DNA of 12,172 nt from Candidatus Aquidulcis sp. (lineage in GTDB: Bacteria > Chloroflexota > Anaerolineae > Anaerolineales > E44-bin32): NCBI GenBank assembly GCA_020723365.1, contig DYJB01000044.1:1-12172 (forward strand), in the 5' to 3' direction. The notes beneath the pieces are model-generated. The model was given only the letters and a program-made list of their open reading frames with translations, did not search any database and was not told where the DNA came from. Below are positions 7,048 to 12,172 of the stretch, one piece after another. The number at the start of each line of letters is the position of its first letter. Within the stretch, counting starts at the first letter, position 1. The translations under genes were made by a program, and so were the position numbers.

Positions 7048-7057
7048 GTTCTCAGGC

Positions 7058-8299
7058 TCACGCCTGGGTGCCGTCGGCGTGCTGGGCAGCCTGGATGAGC
7101 TTCGACTCCTTCATGATGGACACCATCAGTACGCCCACGACCATCGATCCGGCGAACACCAGCAGCGAAGGCGTGAAGGACCCGTAGACCTCATTGGACC
7201 AGCCCATGGCCGTGACGGCCAGCACCGATATCTGGCCGGCCAGCGTGAAGACGCCCTGGGAGGTGCCCTCCGGCGCCGGGTAGCAGATCTCGGTGGCGTA
7301 CTGGAGGGCGACCGGAATGACGCCCATGACACACAGGCCCAGGAAGAAGGACACGATCGCCAGGAGCGCGAAACCTCCCACGTAGGCCATCAGAACGAGG
7401 AAGGGTACGGTCAGCGCCGCACCCACCATCAGGACCCCCTTGCGCTTGCGCAGGCGATCCGAGGCCGAGGAGAAGATCAGGAAGCCCAGGATGCCGCCGA
7501 TCATCAGCAGGCCGCCGATCAGGCCCGCATCGCTGACATCCAGGCCCTTGGGGCGGACGATCACCTCCACCCAGGTGGAGATGCCGTTGAAGATGGCGTT
7601 GATGACGAATACGATGAACGCCAGCAGGTAGAAGTCGCGCATGCGGAAGATGTGCTTGAGGCCGTCCAGCATCAGCACACGCTCCTCGTGCCCGGCGGGT
7701 GTGGGCGGATGGTCCTTGGCGAAGATGACGAAGAGCAGCGCCGAGATCACGGCCAGGACGCCGTAGACGAGCATGGTGCTGCGCAGCCCCCAGGCTTCCA
7801 GCATGATGGGGGTGGCGATCTGGCCGATGACAATGCCCAGCAGTGTGGAGATGCCCCCGATGCCGATGATGGTGGCGCGCTCCTCCAGGCGGAACCAGTT
7901 GGCGGCCAGCTTGGTGCCCGAATTCAGGAACAGCGGTTGGGCGGCGGCCAGCCCAATGGTCATGATCAGCGTCAGGGTGTAGTCCTGAGTGAACAGGCCC
8001 CGCCCCAGGCCGAAGATCGCCATCATGATGACGCCCAGGCTGACGGCCCTCTTGAAGCCCCAGGTGTCGATCAGCCAGGAGGCAGGCAGCGCCAGCGGAA
8101 TGTAGATGTACATGAAGAGCATGGCCAGCAGGCCGATCTGCAGATCGGAGACCCCCAATGTCTCCGCCGCCACCCTGGTGATGGGCGCGTAGCAGATCCA
8201 GAAGACCTGCATCATCAGGCTGATGAACATGTAGGCGAGCAGCACGACCCATCGGTAGCTGTAGACCCTGATCGTTGGTGTAGCCGTTGCGGTGGTCAT
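7058..8299 (-). CDS. MFS transporter, FLVCR-like (paralogue B)
   Basis: This 413-residue major facilitator has about 12 membrane helices. It carries WICYAPI (34-40), LPASWLIDTWGFKRA (71-85) after helix 2, and a C-terminal 'EICYPAPEGTSQG', a pattern also seen in FLVCR-type proteins (choline, ethanolamine or heme carriers in animals). Residues 11-60 match paralogue A at 26 of 50 positions by eye. AGGAG lies 8 nt before the ATG. That ATG also overlaps the stop of a possible 29-codon peptide gene. It lies downstream of the GntR regulator and the AOR genes on the same strand, so it probably imports the cluster's substrate or exports a product. Which compound it carries is not evident from sequence. 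Confidence 0.9.
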   Translation of the reverse strand: MTTATATPTIRVYSYRWVVLLAYMFISLMMQVFWICYAPITRVAAETLGVSDLQIGLLAMLFMYIYIPLALPASWLIDTWGFKRAVSLGVIMMAIFGLGRGLFTQDYTLTLIMTIGLAAAQPLFLNSGTKLAANWFRLEERATIIGIGGISTLLGIVIGQIATPIMLEAWGLRSTMLVYGVLAVISALLFVIFAKDHPPTPAGHEERVLMLDGLKHIFRMRDFYLLAFIVFVINAIFNGISTWVEVIVRPKGLDVSDAGLIGGLLMIGGILGFLIFSSASDRLRKRKGVLMVGAALTVPFLVLMAYVGGFALLAIVSFFLGLCVMGVIPVALQYATEICYPAPEGTSQGVFTLAGQISVLAVTAMGWSNEVYGSFTPSLLVFAGSMVVGVLMVSIMKESKLIQAAQHADGTQA

Positions 8300-8385
8300 C
8301 GAGGCATCTCCTGTGGAAGGCTCCGGTACGGCGTGTAGGCGGGCGGGACTCCGAGGATCGCGTCTTTCAGAAGGTGGTCCTCCAT
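8296..8385 (-). CDS. Possible 29-residue peptide coupled to MFS paralogue B
   Basis: The frame encodes MEDHLLKDAILGVPPAYTPY followed by RSLPQEMPR, and its TGA overlaps the transporter's ATG as ATGA, the coupling style used throughout this window. AAGGAG lies only 1 nt before the ATG, which is closer than usual; an in-frame GTG at 8398-8400 would give 34 residues. The composition (acidic start, helix-like DHLLKDAIL, then a Pro/Tyr-rich tail) looks more protein-like than the neighbouring shadow frames. I do not recognise it. It could be a leader peptide, a small partner of the transporter, a gene remnant, or chance. Confidence 0.35.
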   Translation of the reverse strand: MEDHLLKDAILGVPPAYTPYRSLPQEMPR

Positions 8386-8420
8386 TCTCCTTGAGGTCAC
8401 GGATGCCTGCGGGCCCAAGC

Positions 8421-8440
8421 GGGATCCAGGAGGCGATCCC
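8421..8440. promoter_or_regulatory. Small dyad directly after the GntR stop
   Basis: gggatc (8421-8426) and gatccc (8435-8440) are inverted around 8 nt, between the regulator and the small frame before the transporter. It could be an operator for the regulator or a weak hairpin. Confidence 0.25.
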
Positions 8441-9187
8441 TCAGGCGCTCCGCTGCATTCGCGCCACGAACTGGTAGCGTTCGGCGTGGAACACGACCTT
8501 GCTGTGCTCCACGCGCTGGCCGTGGCGGTCGGTCGAGGTGCGCTGCAACCGCATGACCGGCGCGCCCTTGACGATTCCAAGCAGCCTGGCTTCCTCCTGA
8601 GTCGCCGCGCCGGCCGACACCAGGTCGAGCGCCTCCTGGGGCAGGGCATCGTACAGCCTATCCAACGTGGCGTAGACCGATTGGTTGTTCATGTCAAGCT
8701 CGGCCAGAGCCGGGAAGCGATCGGCCGGAAGGTACATGTCCTCAATCGCCAGCGGGAGTCCGCCGATCAGGCGCAGGCTGACCAGGTGCACCACACCTGC
8801 GCCTTCGGACAGGGCGAGTTCGCTCTGCAGGGATCCCTCGGCCCGGATCACCTCCTGAACGAGGATCTGATTCTGGGGGCCCAGGTCGTCCCCAGCGAAG
8901 CTCTCGGTCATGCCGAAGAGCGGCCCGACCACCGTGTAGCTGCGCCTGGCCGGAGGCGCAACGAAGGTCCCCTTGGCCCGCTGGCGTATCAGCAGCCCTT
9001 CGGTGACCAGCTCGCGCAGGGCGCGGTGGACCACCAGGCGGCTGATTCCCAACTGTTCGCTCAGGCTGACCTCGGTGGGCAGCATGTCGCCCGTCTTCAA
9101 GCTGCCCTGGGCGATCAGCGCCCTCACGGCTTCCTTGATCTGGTGGTAGTAGGGGACAGCCGACGACTTGTCGACCCGGATCCTCAT
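8441..9187 (-). CDS. GntR-family (HutC subfamily, UTRA domain) transcriptional regulator
   Basis: This 248-residue protein has a GntR winged helix at about 8-76. It contains the family's 'LPTEVSLSEQLGISRLVVHR' helix-turn-helix (36-55) and the wing 'AKGTFV' (71-76). A UTRA ligand-binding domain follows (about 90-240), marked by 'LPLAIEDMYLP' and 'MRLQRTSTDRHGQRVEHSKVVF'. HutC-type members usually repress a neighbouring catabolic operon until a pathway metabolite binds the UTRA domain. It starts 43 bp after the AOR stop on the same strand, with a purine-rich GGGAGAGG upstream, and is followed by MFS paralogue B. It is therefore the likely regulator of the AOR cluster, although the operator cannot be identified with confidence. 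The AOR stop region carries a ggccat/atggcc dyad (9223-9240) that might matter. Confidence 0.93.
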   Translation of the reverse strand: MRIRVDKSSAVPYYHQIKEAVRALIAQGSLKTGDMLPTEVSLSEQLGISRLVVHRALRELVTEGLLIRQRAKGTFVAPPARRSYTVVGPLFGMTESFAGDDLGPQNQILVQEVIRAEGSLQSELALSEGAGVVHLVSLRLIGGLPLAIEDMYLPADRFPALAELDMNNQSVYATLDRLYDALPQEALDLVSAGAATQEEARLLGIVKGAPVMRLQRTSTDRHGQRVEHSKVVFHAERYQFVARMQRSA

Positions 9188-9230
9188 CGGCGCCTCTCCC
9201 GTCTCCCGACGCGGCTCGCGCAGGCCATGG

Positions 9231-11033
9231 CTAGATGGCCGACTCGGCTGTTGGTCTCCCGGTGTCGGGATCCCAGCCGAACTCGGCGTAGGCGCCGGCG
9301 AGCAGGGTCGGCATGTCGGGCACCTGACCGGCCGCGCCGCCTTCCGCCAGCGGCTTGAGCAGCAGTCCGGGCAGGCGATCGTCGGCGCGCCTCAGGCCGA
9401 GCTTCATGTTCAGCAGCCGCTTGACATCGACGATGCGTTTACCGATCGGGATCAAGTCCTGCGCCGCCAGAGTCCAGCCGGTCGCCGCATTGAGCGCCGC
9501 GGCCAGAAGCGGCGGCGGAGGATTCTCGAACTCGCACAACGTCAAGGCGTTGTACAGGTTGCGCCAGGCCTGCAGGCGAGCCGCCGTGCGGCCCTTCTCG
9601 AAGCTGTTCTCATGCCGCTTGCCCGGTACCAGGCCGATGTCCTCACCGTTGTCGCGGCCGAGATCCAGCTCATACATGTCACCCTGCATGTGACAGGCGC
9701 CGCGCGGTGAGAGGGCGTAGGTCACCGCCATGCCCAGGTAGGCGCGCGGGTCGTGCATGGGGACTTCCAGGCGGTTGACCGTGGCCGAGAGCTCCGGGAC
9801 TCCGGCTCGCTCGGCGAGGGCGGCATTCCCCTCAGCCAGCACGGCCCCAATCCCTTCGCGCCGGGCGGTGAGTTCGATCAGCCGAAAGACCATCTCGGAG
9901 TCGCCGTAGCGGATCTCGAGGCCGCCCGTATCGGCCGCGGAGAGCAGGCCGCGCTCGAAGAGCTCGCACGCCAATGCCAGCGTGCCGCCCAGGCTGATCA
10001 CATCCATGCCGTACAGGTTGCACAGGTGACTGGCGTGGATGACGGCCTGCAGGTCGAAGATCATCAGCAGCGAGCCGAGCGCCCCCAGCGTTTCGTACTC
10101 GGGCCCATCGACCCGGTCATCATTGTAGGCGGGCGCGCGTGTCTCGCGCCCGCAGGCGATGCCGCACTTGTGGCAGGCCGTGTTGCGCCGCAGGAAGTGC
10201 TCGGCCATGTCGACGCCGGAGAGGGCGTCCGCCGGGGCGTATTCGCCCAGCTGGAAGTAGCGGAGCGGAAGGTCGCTCAGCATGTGGGCGAGATTGAGGT
10301 AGCCGGCGGTGCCGAACTCGCGCAGCGATTGGGAGGGCGTGTCACCCTTCAAGAGGGCGAGGGCCTGGTTGGTGAGAGCCTTGAACTCGTCCGGCGCGTG
10401 CAGCGGGACCTTGCCGCTGCCGCGCACGGCGATGGCCTTGAGGTTCTTCGAGCCCATCACCGCGCCCAGGCCGGTGCGGGCGGCGAAGCGGCCGTGGTCG
10501 TTGGCGATGCCCGCCAGCTTGACCTGGCGCTCGCCGGCCAGCCCGATGCAGGCCACGCGCGCCTTCGCCTCGCCCAGCGAGTGGCGCAGGCGGTCCTGCG
10601 CGGCGTAGATGTCGCTGCCCCACACGTCCCCGGCATCGTGCAGTTCGGCCTGGCCGTCGACGATGGACAGCCAGACGGGCGACCTGGCGGCGCCGCTGAT
10701 CCACACCCCGTCATAGCCGGCGTAGCGCAATTCGGGCCCGAAGAAGCCGCCGCTGTTGGCTTCGCCCCAGATGCGCGTAAGAGGCGACCGGGCGCAGACG
10801 CTGTACCGGCCGGCGGAGGTCATCGACGTGCCGACGAGCGGCCCGGTCATGAAGAGCAGCGGGTTGTCCGGGCCGAGGGGATCGGTGCCGGCGTCGAGCA
10901 CGTCGTACAGGTACCGGGCGGCCAGTCCGCTGCCGCCCACGTAGCGGCGGGCGTAGTCCTCGTTGAGCGCCTCGTCGGAGATCGCTCCCCGGCCAAGGTC
11001 GACGCGCAGGATGCGCCCCAGGTATCCGTGCAT
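9231..11033 (-). CDS. aor: Aldehyde:ferredoxin oxidoreductase (tungsten/bispterin AOR family)
   Basis: This 600-residue protein is full length for the family. It oxidises aldehydes to carboxylates and passes electrons to ferredoxin, using a tungsten (sometimes molybdenum) bispterin and one [4Fe-4S] cluster. Cluster ligands are Cys287, Cys290 and Cys294 (CHKCGIAC) plus Cys500 (LTLCEFENP), matching the C-x2-C-x3-C...C pattern of the Pyrococcus furiosus enzyme. The pterin-binding segment 'NSGGFFGPELRYAGYDGVW' is at about 93-111, with 'TGPLVGTSMTSAGRYSV' before it (63-79). 'TGLGAVMGSKNLKAIAVRG' (187-205) and 'GPEYETLGALGS' (310-321) are further family blocks. It begins 6 nt after the SCP2-like gene's stop with a weak ribosome site, suggesting coupling. 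The partner ferredoxin is not in the window. Substrate class (aliphatic, aromatic, aldehyde from amino acids, or fatty aldehyde) is not determined by sequence; the SCP2-like and PLP-enzyme neighbours hint at a hydrophobic aldehyde. Confidence 0.95.
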   Translation of the reverse strand: MHGYLGRILRVDLGRGAISDEALNEDYARRYVGGSGLAARYLYDVLDAGTDPLGPDNPLLFMTGPLVGTSMTSAGRYSVCARSPLTRIWGEANSGGFFGPELRYAGYDGVWISGAARSPVWLSIVDGQAELHDAGDVWGSDIYAAQDRLRHSLGEAKARVACIGLAGERQVKLAGIANDHGRFAARTGLGAVMGSKNLKAIAVRGSGKVPLHAPDEFKALTNQALALLKGDTPSQSLREFGTAGYLNLAHMLSDLPLRYFQLGEYAPADALSGVDMAEHFLRRNTACHKCGIACGRETRAPAYNDDRVDGPEYETLGALGSLLMIFDLQAVIHASHLCNLYGMDVISLGGTLALACELFERGLLSAADTGGLEIRYGDSEMVFRLIELTARREGIGAVLAEGNAALAERAGVPELSATVNRLEVPMHDPRAYLGMAVTYALSPRGACHMQGDMYELDLGRDNGEDIGLVPGKRHENSFEKGRTAARLQAWRNLYNALTLCEFENPPPPLLAAALNAATGWTLAAQDLIPIGKRIVDVKRLLNMKLGLRRADDRLPGLLLKPLAEGGAAGQVPDMPTLLAGAYAEFGWDPDTGRPTAESAI

Positions 11034-11039
11034 GACCCG

Positions 11040-11450
11040 CTAGGGCCCGAAGTCCGTGTCGATGGAGGCGGCCACCCTGGTGAGCTCGTAAGTGGCCTTG
11101 GGCGTGCGCTGCACCGCCGCCATGCTGCCCACCAGCTTGATCTTGTTCGAGAACATGGCCTGGAGCGGATCGAGGCGTCCCTCCAGCACCTTGCGCCAGG
11201 TGCCGAAGGGGGCCGAACTGGTGAAGAGCGCCTTCCGCTCGTCCAGGCTGCTCAGTTGCCGCGCGCCCGAAGCCTTGCCGTGCTGAAGATCGATGTAGAA
11301 GTAGGCGCTGTCCTTGAAGTTGTCGTCCGGGAGGATCACGAAGATCTGATCGCCCTCCCAGGTGGCGGCGGCCTGCGCATAGCTCTCGCTGGCGTTGAGC
11401 TTGACCTCCAGCTCCTTGATCCAAGCTTCCGAAGGGAACTTGACGGCCAT
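11040..11450 (-). CDS. SCP2-like (sterol carrier) lipid-binding protein
   Basis: This 136-residue stand-alone domain resembles the SCP2 sterol-transfer family. It has a central beta-sheet region ('DQIFVILPDDNFKDSAYFYI'), then 'GTWRKVLEGRLDPLQAMF' (83-100) and the characteristic 'SNKIKLVGSMAAV' strand (101-113). Such domains bind fatty acyl chains or sterol-like molecules in a hydrophobic tunnel. I start at the ATG 11448-11450, which has GGGAGGA 7 nt upstream. A longer in-frame reading to 11996 would overlap the upstream PLP-enzyme gene and is low-complexity Arg-rich shadow. The gene begins 26 nt after the PLP enzyme's stop and ends 6 nt before the AOR start. A cytoplasmic role carrying a hydrophobic intermediate between those two enzymes is inferred, not shown. 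Confidence 0.75.
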   Translation of the reverse strand: MAVKFPSEAWIKELEVKLNASESYAQAAATWEGDQIFVILPDDNFKDSAYFYIDLQHGKASGARQLSSLDERKALFTSSAPFGTWRKVLEGRLDPLQAMFSNKIKLVGSMAAVQRTPKATYELTRVAASIDTDFGP

Positions 11451-11476
11451 GCTGCAATCCTCCCGATCCTGGTGTC

Positions 11477-12172
11477 CTATTCCGTCTCGTAGAAGGCGTC
11501 GGCGTAGGCCATCACGCCGAGGCGGATCATCTCGCGCCCATCCGGCGTGCCGCCCATGCCGTACAGGAAGCCCGTCCTGGGCACCTCGTAGGGCGGATCC
11601 TGGGCGAACTTGACGCCATCCGCCAGATCCTTGACGTAGCGCTCGGCGAGGTCGGGCTGCCGGGTCTGGGGCAGCGTAATGCAGAAGTGGAATCCGGCCG
11701 GGTTCTGGCAGCCGTTCATGCGCCAGCCCTTCCCCTCCAGGTAGTCCTGGATGAAGTACGGGTTGACGACGTCGGAGGTGATGCCGATCAGGAAGGTGGA
11801 GTTGCGGCCCATGACGCGGACCTCGGGGATGCCGGCGATGCCGGCCCGGATCTTGTCGGCCACGTCCATGATCGCCCGGGCGGCCGAAAGGTAGCCGTCT
11901 TCGCCCGTGCACACCATGGCCGCCCACATGGCGGCGCTCAGCCCGGCGGAGCGGCTGCCGGCGCTGGTGGGGGAGAAGTAGGCGCCGCCGGGCCAATCCT
12001 CCTGCGCGAAGTAGATGCCGCGGCGCAGCTGCTTGGTGCGGAACGTGACGGTCGAGGTGCCCTTGAGGGAATAGCCGTACTTGTGCGTGTCGCAGGTGAT
12101 GCTGGTGACGCCGGGCAGGCGGAAGTCGAAGACCGGCACCTTGTAGCCGAGCCTCTCGATCCAGGGCAGGAT
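11477..12172 (-). CDS. Sphingosine-1-phosphate lyase-like PLP enzyme, C-terminal part
   Basis: The frame runs open to the right edge, so the N-terminal half is missing; 231 residues are visible. The PLP lysine is in D-T-H-K-YGY (Lys31 of the fragment), followed six residues later by Lys37 (KGTSTV). The preceding FDFRLPGVTSITCDTHKYGY and the later 'WPGGAYFSPTSAGSRSAG' track the sphingosine-phosphate-lyase group of fold-type I PLP enzymes very closely. Those enzymes cleave phosphorylated long-chain bases to a fatty aldehyde and phosphoethanolamine; related members are amino acid decarboxylases. With only half the protein visible, and without the phosphate-binding residues of the N-terminal half, the reaction stays uncertain. 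It is the first visible gene of the cluster, 26 nt upstream of the SCP2-like gene and in line with AOR. Confidence 0.85.
   Translation of the reverse strand: MLPWIERLGYKVPVFDFRLPGVTSITCDTHKYGYSLKGTSTVTFRTKQLRRGIYFAQEDWPGGAYFSPTSAGSRSAGLSAAMWAAMVCTGEDGYLSAARAIMDVADKIRAGIAGIPEVRVMGRNSTFLIGITSDVVNPYFIQDYLEGKGWRMNGCQNPAGFHFCITLPQTRQPDLAERYVKDLADGVKFAQDPPYEVPRTGFLYGMGGTPDGREMIRLGVMAYADAFYETE

Larger units (their letters stand above)
6440..7057. other. 618-bp intergenic region without a convincing gene
   Basis: The open frames here have poor, Arg/Pro/Ala-rich composition and no recognisable motif, so I call no gene. The region contains a hairpin just after the paralogue-B stop (7027-7047), a perfect 12-bp-arm inverted repeat (6784-6812), a possible -10 box (6693-6698) and a small ggccc-type stem (gcccc/ggggc, 6462-6474) just upstream of the ribosome site of paralogue A. 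If the -10 box is real, paralogue A has a leader of roughly 245 nt, long enough for a structured regulatory RNA. Confidence 0.6.

Noticed and set aside
7079..8338. 419-codon open frame on the plus strand
   Set aside because: It is antisense to MFS paralogue B, with a Gln/His/Asp/Gly-rich composition typical of shadow frames.
9753..11492. 579-codon open frame on the plus strand
   Set aside because: It is antisense to the clear AOR and SCP2-like genes and has Val/Gly/Ala/Asp low-complexity composition; no recognisable domain.
11451..11996. N-terminal extension of the SCP2-like gene to 11996
   Set aside because: The extra residues are Arg-rich, overlap the PLP-enzyme gene in another frame, and the ATG at 11450 has a good ribosome site.
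1..12172. CRISPR array, tRNA, rRNA, transposase or integrase genes
   Set aside because: I looked for repeat-spacer patterns, tRNA-like cloverleaf sequence and transposase motifs and saw none.

Overview
This window is GC-rich bacterial DNA. Almost every gene lies on the minus strand, packed with ATGA/GTGA stop-start overlaps and good Shine-Dalgarno sites. An F420/LLM-type oxidoreductase, a tungsten-type aldehyde:ferredoxin oxidoreductase (AOR), a DUF1330 protein and unrecognised membrane proteins together suggest an environmental bacterium with partly anaerobic metabolism. Chloroflexota (Anaerolineae-like) is my guess. It rests on gene content only, and no taxonomic marker is present.

Layout by coordinate: (1) 1-897, plus strand, the C-terminal part of a sulfatase/phosphoethanolamine-transferase-type alkaline-phosphatase-fold enzyme, cut by the left edge. 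(2) 1061-3584, minus strand, a four-gene unit read as LLM oxidoreductase, alpha/beta hydrolase, DUF1330 protein, DEDDh 3'-5' exonuclease, with a likely TACAAT promoter and a TTG start. (3) 3666-3692, a perfect 12-bp-arm hairpin separating that unit from the next. (4) 3721-5087, two overlapping genes for membrane proteins with the same one-plus-two transmembrane layout, function unknown. (5) 5219-6439, an FLVCR-like MFS transporter. (6) 6440-7057, 618 bp without a convincing gene but with two perfect inverted repeats and a possible promoter. (7) 7058-12172, a minus-strand catabolic-looking cluster read as sphingosine-1-phosphate-lyase-like PLP enzyme (cut by the right edge), SCP2-like lipid-binding protein, AOR, GntR/UTRA regulator, a possible 29-residue peptide, and a second FLVCR-like MFS transporter.

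The right-hand cluster makes biochemical sense as a unit. Enzymes of the S1P lyase family release a long-chain aldehyde and phosphoethanolamine, an SCP2-like protein could hold the hydrophobic intermediate, and AOR oxidises aldehydes to carboxylic acids while reducing ferredoxin. The animal FLVCR relatives of the MFS proteins carry choline and ethanolamine. A HutC-type GntR regulator would sense a pathway metabolite. This reading is an inference from family functions; the true substrate cannot be read from the sequence. The two MFS transporters are clear paralogues (26 of 50 residues identical by eye over residues 11-60), so the second one at 5219-6439 may belong to the same physiology.
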